A stretch of DNA of 64,000 nt from Microglena sp. YARC. Taxonomy: Eukaryota; Chlorophyta; Chlorophyceae; Chlamydomonadales; Chlamydomonadaceae. Each line of letters starts with the position of its first letter. Position 1 is the first letter of the stretch. Below the pieces are notes generated by a model. It was not told the DNA's origin, did no database searches, and saw only the letters and a program-made list of their open reading frames with translations. The translations under genes and the position numbers were made by a program. Shown in pieces: positions 25,236 through 34,770 of the stretch. The stretch is from contig CM039462.1 of assembly GCA_022414725.1 (NCBI GenBank), positions 55,488,624 through 55,552,623 of the forward strand. Direction: 5' to 3'.

Positions 25236-25668
25236 TTTGATTCTCGGCTTACTGCCTGCCTGCTACACCCATAAATGCACACACATTCCAGGGATATTTT
25301 TTTCAAATCAAAAAGAGGAAATCTTATTCCTTTTTATTTTCCCTCCCTTTTTTCCTTCCAAATTATGATCCTTATTCCGATTTTCGACGATTTGGGTCAT
25401 TATTAGTCAATTTCAGTTTTTGTTTTTTTCTTATTCCGACAATTTTTCCAAAAACGGGGTCTCGTATTCCGATCGGAATATATTCCGGAAAACAAATATC
25501 CCTGACACATCCCCCCCTCCAACTTACTCACGACCCCCTTACCTCCACCCACCCACCCATGCACGCCACCTTTTTTTAAAGCTTATTTTCGCTCGCAGCA
25601 TACTAGTTGGACCTGACTGCTGTTTTAGTGTCACAAAATTGCCTTTCATTTATTCAACTTATCCAGAA
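25236..25668. other. Intronic spacer, no gene recognised
   Basis: Ordinary AT-leaning DNA between the CCCT tract and the first hAT-like element. Short frames only, without motifs. Confidence 0.4.
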
Positions 25669-25800
25669 CAGGGTACTACAAAGCGGCAGCGCGATTTCGC
25701 GCACACTTTTTGAGCCCCACTGTGCGTTTCGCACACTTTTTTCGACTCCCTATGGGCGTAACACACAGTTTTTGCGCTTTTTTGCACTACAAAGCGCAGT
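25669..25800. mobile_element. hAT-type MITE remnant, left part
   Basis: Begins CAGGGTACTACAAAG and matches the inside of the element at 26668 (GAGCCCCACTGTGCGTTT, TATGGGCG, CTACAAAGCGCAG). No right terminal repeat is found, so it is truncated or badly diverged. Confidence 0.55.
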
Positions 25801-26174
25801 GACAGAGCTCTTGCTACATCGATGGGTTTTTGCAGAGATGCAGGGGTAAGAGCTCGCAGCAAGGCAGAATGTAGTGTTGCCAAAATCAGGTAAATCAGGT
25901 GGGATTAGGCGAGACAAGCCAAAATCAGGTGGAAAATCAAGGGAAAATCAAGTGGGAATCAAGGGAAGGCAAAATCAGGCAGACTGCGCAGGAGGCAGAA
26001 TTTGCAGGAGGCCAAGTTGGGCAGAAGGAAAGCAGGAGGGATTAGAAGATAAAATAATTTGAGCTTTTCCTCCAGCCTGGCTGGCTGACCAACTGACCTT
26101 CCCCCTTCTGCATTGACACGACCCCGGCTACCACGGCTTCTTTGAATAAATAAATCAATTTTACGCCTTATGAC

Positions 26175-26367
26175 CAGGGTACTTCCATTGACCAAATTGG
26201 CCAGCGCTTAGCGACGTTGACAAAAGAAAACTGCGCTTTGTAGTACAACAAGCGCAAAAATTGCTTGCTGCGCCCACAGGGGGTTGCAAAAGACTGCGCA
26301 AAACGCGCAGTGGGGCTCAAAAAGGCAGCGCGCCAGCGCGCAAAAGCGCGCGCTTGGAAGTACCCTG
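26175..26367. mobile_element. hAT-type MITE, 193 bp, 8-bp target duplication
   Basis: Ends CAGGGTACTTCCA and GGAAGTACCCTG are inverted repeats. The element is flanked by perfect 8-bp direct repeats CTTATGAC at 26167-26174 and 26368-26375. An 8-bp duplication with CAGGG ends is characteristic of the hAT superfamily. No ORF for transposase, so it is non-autonomous. Confidence 0.85.
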
Positions 26368-26667
26368 CTTATGACCAGGTGTGTAGTTCAGGGGGCAGTG
26401 AAGCCGGGTTTAGGGTTTAGGGAACCTAGCGTAGCTTTACTGGTGCCAACTTCCCACACAACTCTTCACCCAAATTTCAAAATGACAGAGCAGATGCGCT
26501 AAGCATTGCGTGCACGCTCATTTTGTGTCGATATCTGTATCTATCTTTTTCCGCATTCGTTCTGAGCCCCAGTTCAGACCAACTATGGTCCTCACGCTCA
26601 TCGTCTATAATCTGTTACTTTTTGATGCAACCATGCAAGAGCGCACGCCTTATGACGAGATGTGTAG

Positions 26668-26859
26668 CAGGGTACTTCCAAGCACACGCTTTTGCGCGCT
26701 GGCGCTCTGCCTGTTTGAGCCCCACTGCGCGTTTTGTGCAGTTTTTTGCACCCCCTGTGGGCGCAGCAAGCCTTTTTTCGTTTTTTTCACTTCAAAGCGC
26801 AGTTTGTTTTGTTCAAGTGCGCTAGAGCACTGGCCAATTTGGTCAATGGAAGTACCCTG
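26668..26859. mobile_element. hAT-type MITE, 192 bp, second copy
   Basis: Same ends as the element at 26175 (CAGGGTACTTCCA and TGGAAGTACCCTG). Flanking octamers are ATGTGTAG (26660-26667) and GTGTGTAG (26860-26867), with one mismatch. Its interior is largely the reverse complement of the neighbouring copy, so the two elements face opposite ways. Confidence 0.8.
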
Positions 26860-26867
26860 GTGTGTAG

Positions 26868-27082
26868 TTCAGGGGGCCAGCCAGTTTGCTTGCGCAAGGG
26901 CCAACCATCAAACAACTTATATGTATATATATATGCAGCGCTTATATGTGTGTCTATCACATTTATATAACCAATTTGTATGTGGTTTTATATTGTGTCA
27001 ATATTAGCCTGCCTGTGACTGACAGAGTTTGTGGGTGTGGGTGAGTGGGTGGGTGGGAGAGATTGTGTTTGAGTGTGGGTGA

Positions 27083-27135
<53 letters not shown>

Positions 27136-27420
27136 GGGGGGGGGATGGGATGGAGAGTTTGTGTGTGTCTGTGTGTGTAAGAGATTGTGTGTGTGCAATA
27201 TAAGCCTGCCTATAAGTAGGGATCGGCAATATGATATCATATGACATCATGTCATCATATGATATCATATGATGCCGGCGGTCTGACTAGGTAACTTTGG
27301 CCTGGAGCATCATGTCATATGATATTAAATCATATGATTTTTGTATGGTATTATATGATTTTTTAATGATATCATTTGATTTGACGTTCCCAACCTATAT
27401 GTAATGTCAAGCATACTGCA
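26868..27420. repeat. (GT)n array and ATATGATATCAT repeat
   Basis: A GT dinucleotide array at 27085-27132 followed by a G run, then self-complementary ATATGATATCATATGA-type DNA at 27228-27375. No gene recognised. Confidence 0.85.
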
Positions 27421-27965
27421 TCCCACTGGGTGGGTGGGTGGGAAGGTGGGTGGGTGGGAGGGAGAGTTTGTGTGTGTATGTGTGTGTGCAATATTAGCCT
27501 GCCTGTATGTAATGTCAGGCATACTGCACCCAGTGTTTCTTTTTGGCGGAGACCCCTCTTCAAGGGGGCAGGAGCCCCCATGTTTACCCATTTGTCCGTC
27601 TGACCGACCATCCATCCATCCGTCTGACCGCGATGAAGCCCGACACGCCAGCCAACAGTCTCGTAACTAACTCGCTTCCGTTGCCACCTGTTGCTCCGTC
27701 GGGATCACTCTCTGCCAATTTTTAGCGTCGCAGGCGACGCTGCATTGAACTTGTTTCAACGAAGCGTCGCCAGTCCGTCGCCATTCCGTCGAACGCTACA
27801 CCCCTCAGACACCCTGATATCAGGACGCGCTGCCCCCAGAACCCCCCGGGCTCCGCACTTCGAGCTCCACCATGTAATGGCTACGCAACTATCCTGAAAT
27901 GAGGGTTGAGTAGCCCAATTAGCTACTCAACCTGGACTACAAAAATCTGAAATAAAAAACACTAA
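27421..27965. other. Intronic stretch, duplicated 45-bp motif
   Basis: The motif GCCTGCCTGTATGTAATGTC, with TGTGTGCAATATTAG just before it, recurs around 27187-27215 and 27488-27520. No gene recognised. Confidence 0.4.
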
Positions 27966-27975
27966 CTGCATCCAT

Positions 27976-28706
27976 AATGTGACACCACCACCACCGCCAC
28001 CACCAACACCACCAACACCGCTACCACCGCTACCACCACCACCACCAACAACAACACCAACAACACCGCCACCAACAACAACAACAACAACACCACCGCC
28101 ACCACCATCACCCCCCCCCCACCACCACCACCACCACCACCACCACCACCACCACCACCACCGCCTCTACCACCACCACCGCCTACACCGCCACCACCAC
28201 CGCCACAACCACCACCGCCGCCACCACCCACCGCTACCACCACCGCTACCACCACCGCTACCACCACCACCACTGCCACCACCACCACCACCACCACCAC
28301 CAACGCCACCACCACCACCGCAACCACCACCACCACCACCAATGCCACCACCACCACCACCACCACAACCACCACCACCGCCACCACCATTACCCCCCCA
28401 CACCCCAACCACCACCACCACCACCATTGCCACCACCACCACCGCCACCACCATCACCACCACCACCACCATTGCCACCACCACCACCATCACCCCCCCC
28501 CACCCACCCACCACCACCACCACCACCACCACCAACACCACCACCACCACCACCACCGCCTCCACCACCACCACCACCACCACCACCACAACCATCACCG
28601 CCACCACCACCATCACCACCCCCACCCACCACTATCACCACCCCCACCCACCACCACCACCACCACCACCGCCACCACCACCACCACCACCACCACCACC
28701 GCCACC
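27976..28706. repeat. (CCA)n/(ACC)n array reaching the exon-2 acceptor
   Basis: About 730 bp of CCA/CCG/ACC triplets with C runs, ending GCCACCGTACAG directly at the splice acceptor of GT90 exon 2. The proline-rich frame across it only appears to extend exon 2 upstream. The array contains few T residues, so the acceptor would depend on a C-rich rather than a U-rich polypyrimidine tract. Confidence 0.95.
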
Positions 28707-28712
28707 GTACAG

Positions 28713-28879
28713 GGAACCACACCTTCACTGCATCCCTCTTCTGCCAGCTTGACAACGACCCAGGCAAGGCTCGAGCCTATCTCCACTTCCTGAAACACAT
28801 TTTTGACCAACCTCAGTACCGACCTTTCCTGAGCCACGACTTTGCTTTCTACTTCGAAGCTCATTACAAAGGCTTCCAG
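28713..28879 (+). CDS. GT90 gene exon 2 (domain 2)
   Basis: Encodes NHTFTASLFCQLDNDPGKAR through FEAHYKGFQ. It lines up with residues of domain 1 that run from NNSFTCFNHNPEY to FETADGFQ, including HDFAFYFEA against HDFAWYFET. The acceptor is CGTACAG|GG (phase 1) and the donor CCAG|GTTAGT (phase 0). Without splicing the frame ends four codons later at TGA. Confidence 0.82.
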
Positions 28880-28887
28880 GTTAGTTT

Positions 28888-29185
28888 GGTTTGATGCCAT
28901 GGTCTATTGATTATGTTGGTTGTTGTGGTTTGATGCCATGGTCAATCAGTTATGTTGGTTGGTTTGGTTTGATGCCATGGTCTATCAGTTATGTTGGTTG
29001 GTTTGGTTTGATGCCATGGTCTATCACTTATGTTGGTTGGTTTGGTTTGATGCCATGGTCTATTACTTATGTTAGTTGGTTTGGTTTGATGCCATGGTTT
29101 ATCAGTTATGTTGGTTGGTTGGTTGGTTGGATGGTTACTTAGGGTTGATGACATGGTCTATCAGTTATGTTGGTTGGTTTGATGA
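28888..29185. repeat. 39-bp minisatellite at the start of intron 2
   Basis: About seven copies of a 39-bp unit beginning GGTTTGATGCCATGGTCTAT, starting 8 nt after the exon-2 donor. The unit length is a multiple of three, which is why one frame stays open. Confidence 0.92.
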
Positions 29186-29221
29186 CGTGGTTTATCGAAC
29201 TTCAGGCTGCTCACCGGGTGC

Positions 29222-29405
29222 AAGTATATATGTATGTATGTATGTTACAGTCCAGGGGTAGGCCAAATAGGCTAAAGGGACTTGCCTAACTGTTAGGAAG
29301 AGATTACAAAGAAAAAACACTTATGAACTGAACCCCAAACAATCGTTTAATCGACGGGGGCCTTGAGTTCGTGCTACAGTGATAATTTAATTTTACAACA
29401 TAAAT
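29222..29405 (-). mobile_element. SINE-like element with CATA tail, copy 2 (inverted)
   Basis: Reverse complement of the body at 19975-20130 with about 85% identity, joined on its minus-strand 3' side to a short CATACATACATA run. The two copies in introns 1 and 2 of one transcript are inverted and could pair in the pre-mRNA. Confidence 0.6.
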
Positions 29406-29779
29406 ACAATATATGCTGCTAACACTCCACATGTGGGGATCTTCGGCACCCTTTTGGCACCATTAGAGCACCCTTCCCACCAGGGATTTTTGTTTCCGCT
29501 ATATATAGCGATCGCTAGTTTTGACCCGTTTTTGCGTAATTATCTCTATACAAAAGTTTTTTTGTTTTTTGTTTTTGCCCTAAATTGCCCTATAAAGCTT
29601 CAAAAAGCTATAGAAAGCACTAAAACGCCGTCCCTGGAGGAGGTCAAACAAAATAATAGCTAGGAGAACCCCACTTTCAGATTTGAAAAAACATCACTGC
29701 TTCCCACCAAGAAAGCGCCCTTTCAAGCCCAAGAAAAGAGCAGAGACCAAAGACCTGCCAAAGGCCTGCCGAAGACCCT
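29406..29779. other. Intron 2 spacer, no gene recognised
   Basis: Ordinary AT-leaning DNA. The short frame at 29433-29663 shows no motif. Confidence 0.4.
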
Positions 29780-30570
29780 CTAAATTAAATTAAATTAAAT
29801 TAATGACCCTCTAAATTAAATGAAATGAAATCAAAGACCCTATAACTTAAATGAAATCAAAGACCCTATAAATTAAATGAAATCAAAGACCCTATAAATT
29901 AGATGAAATCTAAGACCCTCTAAATTAGATGAAATCAAAGACCCTCTAAATTAGATGAAATCAAAGCCCCTATAATTTAGATGAAATCAAAGACCCTCTA
30001 AATTAGATGAAATCAAAGACCCTTTAAATTATATGAAATCAAAGACCCTCTAAATTATATGAAATTAGAGGCCCTCTAAATTAGATGAAACCAAAGACCC
30101 TCTAAATTAGATGAAATCAAAGACCCTCTAACTTAAATGAAATCAAACCAAAGACCCTATAATTTAATAAAATCAAAGACCCTCTTAATTAGATGAAATC
30201 AAAGGCCCTCTAAATTAGATGAAATTAAAGACCCTATAAATTATATGGAATCAAAGACCCTCTAAATGAAATCAAATCAAAGACCCTATAACTTAAATGA
30301 AATCAAATCAAAGACCCTATAACTTAAATGAAATCTAAGACCCTCTAAATTAAATGAAATGTAATCAAAGACCCTTTAGCTTGAATTAAATCAAAGACCC
30401 TCTAAATTTGCAGTGAACCTGCCGAAATTGGATCAAAGACCTGCTGAAGAGCCTCTAAATTAAATTTAATGAAATCAAAGACCTTTAAATTGAATTAAAT
30501 TAAAGGCCCTCTAAATGAAATCAAATGAAATCAAAGACCCTATAACTTAAATATAATCAAAGACCCTATA
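29780..30570. repeat. AAAGACCCTCTAAATTAGAT minisatellite, about 800 bp
   Basis: Nearly thirty copies of a 25-27-bp unit AAAGACCCTCTAAATTAGAT plus GAAATC, with ATAAATTA and AACTTAAA variants. A single AAGACCCTATAAATTAGCAG unit reappears after the 30606 element (30720) and a related piece lies at 34030. Confidence 0.95.
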
Positions 30571-30605
30571 AATTAGCAGTGTTAACTATATATAAATTAG
30601 CATCT

Positions 30606-30722
30606 TCGTCAGGTGGCTTGCGACGGATGCTTAAGTCAACGCGAACCCTTTAGGTTATATGGCACCTCCTCCAGTGTGACCGGTGTGACCGTCGAGCCTC
30701 TCCTACATTGAGGGCGGTGAAG
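30606..30722. repeat. Dispersed 115-bp conserved element, copy 1
   Basis: Shares an ordered series of blocks with 47868-47982: CGTCAGGTGG, then TAGGTTATATGGCACC / TAGGTCTAAGTGGCACC, CCGGTGTGACCGTCGAG / CCGGTGTAACTGGTGGAACCG, and CTACATTGAGGGCGGT. Neither copy has an ORF. The family is unknown (SINE, small RNA or transposon end). Confidence 0.55.
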
Positions 30723-31231
30723 ACCCTATAAATTAGCAGTGTGCACCACACTCCTGAGTTCATTGTGCAAACATGTCACTAATGGGGCGATCGCATCAAT
30801 GCTTGTGTCCAAATTTATACTAGTTGCACATGAGCTAAATAATAACCGTATATTGGGGGAGCTACATTGGAGTCATATTGCTGTGGAGCTAAATAGCTGC
30901 TTGTAGCACCCCATAGACGACTGGGATCACCATAACGCTACGTAAAGACCATGCTTATTTACCTTGTGGTTGTTAATGGTTATTTTTATTTTAAATATGG
31001 TTGTTCATCTTGTGGCTGTTTAATGTTATTTATCTTTAAATATGGTTATTCATTGTGTGGTTGTTTATGGTTATTTATCTTTGTATGTGGTTGTTTACCT
31101 GATGGTGGTGCCTGGTTATTTATCTACATATATGGTTGTTCATCTTATGGTTGTTTATGGTTATTTATCTTTATATAAGATTATTCATCTTCATAACAAA
31201 TGACTGAAGACATTACACCGCATCACCACAG
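30723..31231. other. Intron 2 remainder
   Basis: Contains a TTTATGGTTATTTATCTTTA-type imperfect repeat at 30955-31180. No other feature. Confidence 0.5.
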
Positions 31232-31325
31232 ATTACCGACAGAGGCCGTGGTGAACTGTTGCTTCCACTTCTTTGCAATGCCCGCAGTGCAGTGCCAGGC
31301 ATGCCTGATAACTACTCCCTCCCAG
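31232..31325 (+). CDS. GT90 gene exon 3 (domain 2)
   Basis: A 94-nt exon encoding ITDRGRGELLLPLLCNARSA through NYSLP. It matches VSKNSHQLPLPLLANARNP and PAPDNFMTW of domain 1, directly following the GFQ at the end of exon 2. The acceptor is CACCACAG|ATT (phase 0) and the donor CCCAG|GTAAAG (phase 1). It is too short for ORF finders and was located only by comparing the two domains. Confidence 0.78.
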
Positions 31326-31454
31326 GTAAAGCCTTCACTTGCCTGATAACTACTCCCTCCCAGGTAAAGCCTTCACTTGCCTGATAACTACTCCCTCCCA
31401 GGTAAAGCCTTCACTTGCCTGATAAATACTCCCTCCCAGGTAAAGCCTTCACTT
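31303..31454 (+). repeat. Four tandem copies of the exon-3 splice donor (38-bp unit)
   Basis: Units start at 31303, 31341, 31379 and 31417. Each contains CCTCCCAGGTAAAGCC, that is, the last 23 nt of exon 3 and the first 15 nt of the intron, giving four potential 5' splice sites (after 31325, 31363, 31401 and 31439). Copy four has one change (AAATACTCC for AACTACTCC). Only donor 1 joins in frame to the acceptor at 31847; donor 2 would join in frame to an AG at 31843. Confidence 0.93.
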
Positions 31455-31483
31455 GCCTGGTGGTCTTAGATGGCTGCTCATCA

Positions 31484-31832
31484 TAATCACCACTACCTTC
31501 ATCATCACCACTACCATCATCATCACCACCACCAAGATCATCACCGCCATCATCAGTTTCATCATCACCGTCGTCATCATCATCATCATCATCACTATCA
31601 CCATCATCACTATCATCATCACCACAACCATCATTATCACCACAACAATCATCACCACTACCATCATCATCACATCTACCATCATCACCACCACTACCAT
31701 CTTCATCATCACCAGTACCATCATCACCACCACTATCATCATCATCATCACCACCACTACCATCATCACCACCACTACCATCATCATCATCAGTACCATC
31801 ATCATCACCACTACCATCATCACCACCACTAT
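31484..31832. repeat. (ATC)n/(ACC)n array in intron 3
   Basis: A trinucleotide array of CATCATCACCACTACCATCA type fills intron 3 almost up to the acceptor TTAGCGAGGTAG at 31836-31847. Confidence 0.95.
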
Positions 31833-31847
31833 TTGTTAGCGAGGTAG

Positions 31848-32638
31848 TGATTGCCTTGGAGACTTTGAATCATTCCTCTTCTGCCTCTGCCTGCCCCTCT
31901 GTAGCGCCCGACCACCTCATGGTGATGGCGTTCGACCGGATTATAAGGGGCTCTGAAAGAGAGAAAGAGGAGCACTACGTAGGCAATACACATGTGATAA
32001 ACTCTTTTGAGCTTCCCGAGGTCCAATGGAAGGACAAGGTGGATGGGTTTGTGAGCCGAGGAGGATGCCACCACACAGGGAACCCCTTCTCAAAGTGGAG
32101 CGGGAACTTGGTGGGAGTAAATAAGGTGGAGTTTCAGTTGCGGGTTGATGCAGAAGCAGCAACTAATGGCAGCATGATCGAGATGTTCAACTCCAAGGGT
32201 GAAAAGGAAGGTATGGCCAAAAGCATGTGCTTCTATGGCTGTCATGATAACTGTCATGAGTTGGATGAGGTGGCCATGTCTAAGCAAAGGTATGTGGTTG
32301 AAATTGACCCACACACGATAGCCGGGGGACCGAACTTTTGGCAACAATCCTCAGGCTCTGCCGTGCTCGCGGTGATGCCCATCAACACCACAGACTCAAA
32401 GTTATGGAGGCCCTGGGAGCTATGGTACACACCCTTCCTTAGGCCCTACGAGCACTACATTCCAGCTAGCGTTGACACGGTGCTGGAAACGGTTGAGGCG
32501 TGTAAGCAGCAGGCAGATCAATGTGCGTCGGTGGGCGCTGCGAGTCGGCACTTCATGTTGAACAATGTTAACATGAAGGCGGCCATCCACTACCTCGCTC
32601 TGCTGATGAAGCATGTGCATGATGCTGCATCCTTATGA
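31848..32638 (+). CDS. GT90 gene exon 4 (end of domain 2)
   Basis: Encodes the C-terminal 263 residues, ending KHVHDAASL-stop. Matches to domain 1 include VQWKDKVDGFVSRG against PWEDAIDNIIFRAR, WRPWELWYTPFLRPYEHYIP against YQPWDLWWTPAFKPHVHYIP, and LALLMKHVHDA against GLLLKHVHDR. The acceptor AG at 31846-31847 leaves phase 1 as required by exon 3. Domain 2 has lost the NIDGW motif (EIDPHTIAGG instead), which suggests a non-catalytic or altered domain. The last codons and the stop are repeated in a 35-bp imperfect tandem duplication (32611 and 32646). Confidence 0.85.
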
Positions 32639-32744
32639 CCTCTGTGCATGTGCATGATGCTGCGTCCTTGTGAGCCCTGCTCCCTCTGGGCTTCTAGCAG
32701 TGCTACTGCCTCCACCACTGCATGATGGAAACAGAACTTGTTGG

Positions 32745-32756
32745 TGTAAATTGTAA
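32745..32756 (+). terminator. Two TGTAA polyadenylation signals
   Basis: TGTAA at 32745-32749 and 32752-32756, about 110 nt after the GT90 stop codon. TGTAA is the standard poly(A) signal of green algae; AATAAA is absent here. This supports both the gene's 3' end and a green-algal origin. Confidence 0.6.
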
Positions 32757-32914
32757 TATCTAGGGGTCGGCTATGTTATATACTAATAGTGAATAAATAA
32801 TATAATATAATGTTTGATGGACGAGCCGTCTCACCAGAATTTTGAATTAATTTGAAAAACAAATATTATGTTGACACCAGGAGTAAAAAAAAAAAGCTCC
32901 AGGCGTATAGCATA
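32757..32914. other. Spacer after the GT90 3' end
   Basis: AT-rich non-coding DNA; nothing recognised. Confidence 0.4.
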
Positions 32915-33790
32915 AAAAACCTGAGGGGGGCTAACCCCCCCTCCCGCCCCCCCCTTTAAATAGGAAGACCTTTTTTTTACAACTTAGATATGGATTCAGA
33001 GGGTGTACAGTATGGCCCACACAATGGCGTCCTCGGATGTATTGTGCAGGGATCGCACAATAGTCAAAAACCAGTTCTGCACCCCTCCCAGGTTGTTCAA
33101 GTACTTCAGCCACCCTTTGCCGTCGCATGAGGCGGCCAGAAAAAGATGTAAACATCAAACCCAGCACAGACACTCTAAAACGCAATTAAAAAAGAAAACG
33201 GTGCACATGGTCTGTTTTTTTAATCATGATTCTGGTCTGGCCACTACCCCTTCAGGTCTATCAGTCTGGCTTCAACTGCTTGGCAATCTTCCCCATGAAC
33301 TCTAACTCCTTGGTCTGTAGCTCCCACAGACCAGTTGGCGCCATCTTGCATACAGAGAGAAGAAAGAAAGAAAGAGAAATAACTGGAAAGCAAGACAGAT
33401 AGAAAGGGGATGCCGAGAGGCGCGGAAAAGGAAAGAAACAGAAGCAAGGCGGCGTCTCGATTCAATTTGGTTGCTGCCAGTTTGTGTGTGGGTTGAGGGG
33501 GGGGGGGGGGGGGTATATCCTTATTGCACGAGGTCCAAAGTGGTTCCAATGGACTGCCCTTACCATAGGTGGTCTCATAATTGCATTTGGAGGTCTGAGT
33601 AAAAAGTTGGCAAACAAACAAAATGAGGGCGGACCCCCCCCTCCCCCCCCCCCCCCCTAAATTGAATGCCCATAAAAATCTGAAACAATGTTCGATACAT
33701 AGCAAATAATTATGTCATATGCAGTCTATATTCAGAATAAATCGATTGGCTACGCTCAACTTTTCGTGGAGGATGCTACCTCCTGGTGAC
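32915..33790. repeat. Dispersed repeat R1 with poly-C/poly-G blocks, copy 1
   Basis: Two portions (32915-33110 and 33485-33790) match 53465-53680 and 54040-54350 in the same order. Shared landmarks are AACTTAGATATGGATTC, CAGTATGGC(C/G)CACA, CTTATTGCAC(G/T)AGGTCCAAA, TTTGGAGGTCTGAGTAAAAA and AAATCGAT(T/C)GGC. The G run at 33489-33511 and the C runs at 33633-33657 sit at equivalent places in both copies. The segment in between (33111-33484) is unrelated in the two copies. Confidence 0.8.
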
Positions 33791-34408
33791 ACTGTAATAA
33801 TATTAGTCAATATTAGTTGTTCAAATACTTATATTAGTTGCCGTTCCCTAAGTAGTTATATCACGTCATAGCATAGGAGGAGGAGGGCACATCCGAGGAG
33901 GAGAGTGAGTAATAACGATGTATTGATGACACAGCAAATTTGACGGGCCTTCGGCACCTCTTAGTTGGGGCACCATTCATGCCCCCCGTTTTCACCCAGA
34001 AAGCACCCTTTCAAGCCAAATAAAAGGGCGCCGAAGAACCCATAAATTAGCAGTGTGATGTATAAGGACCATGGTGATCATTCATAGATATACACGAGGG
34101 GGGGGCAGGAATAAAGTTGGCTGACCGCACGTTTGGAAATTGTTTTTTTCACCCCTGGACCCCCCCCCCCCCCCCCCCTTCCCCCCCTTTGAGACCTCAT
34201 ACCTGGACACCCAGACAGTATTACATAGTGAAAGGGGGGACCATGAGCATCATCTCGTCAATAGCTTTACAACCATATACTCAAAATAACAAAATATCAA
34301 GTTAAACACAAGTTATTCAGTTGTTTGTCAGGTTTACAACTATGGCGTCTCATACCATTGGATGAGATCACCCTGTTATATATGACAATAACTCTATCTA
34401 TCACTATA
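33791..34408. other. Non-coding stretch
   Basis: Includes a C-rich patch at 34160-34177 and a stray AACCCATAAATTAGCAGTGT unit related to the 29.8-30.6 kb minisatellite. No gene recognised. Confidence 0.4.
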
Positions 34409-34770
34409 TCCTACCAATCATCATCATCATCATTGTTAAATTGTTTTGTTTAGCCTGTCCCCTAATCCAGAAGAGTCTGAACCCTGAGTCTAAACCCTGA
34501 TTTACCCGCGCCAAGTAAATGGGGGGTCTTCTACATCTGATTGCATTCTGTACTCATTAGTGTAGTAGTGTAGTCTATTCCAGACTCTACCTATCCTACA
34601 AATCATCATCATCATCATTGTTAAATTGTTTTGTGTAGCCTGACCCTAATCCAGAAGAGTCTGAACCCTGAGTCTGAACCCTGATGTGCCCGCGCCAAGT
34701 AGGTGGGGGGTCTTCTACGTCTGATAGCATTCTGTACTCAGGAGTGTAGTGTAGTAGAGTCTACAGTACC
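34409..34770. repeat. Tandem duplication, about 180-bp unit
   Basis: The block with AATCATCATCATCATCATTG, GAAGAGTCTGAACCCTGAGT and CCCGCGCCAAGTA at 34415-34590 is repeated at 34598-34770 with about 90% identity. Confidence 0.85.

Larger units (their letters stand above)
17856..28712 (+). other. GT90 gene intron 1, 10,857 bp, repeat-filled
   Basis: GT at 17856 and AG at 28711-28712. Joining the two sides restores a glycine codon and gives FRYHSGNHTFTA, which aligns gap-free with FRYHVANNSFTC of domain 1, so no exon is missing inside. It holds a zinc-finger ORF, a Gag remnant, SINE-like and hAT-like elements and at least six simple-sequence arrays, listed separately. Confidence 0.8.

Noticed and set aside
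27962..28894. Poly-proline frame running into GT90 exon 2
   Set aside because: The (CCA)n array has a perfect splice acceptor at its end, and alignment with domain 1 puts the preceding residues in exon 1, so the proline tract is intronic.
29780..30570. CRISPR-like regular repeat array
   Set aside because: Units are contiguous, variable tandem copies without unique spacers, in a eukaryotic intron.
33244..33705. 153-codon minus-strand ORF in repeat R1
   Set aside because: Crosses poly-G and poly-C tracts, and the second R1 copy does not keep the frame.
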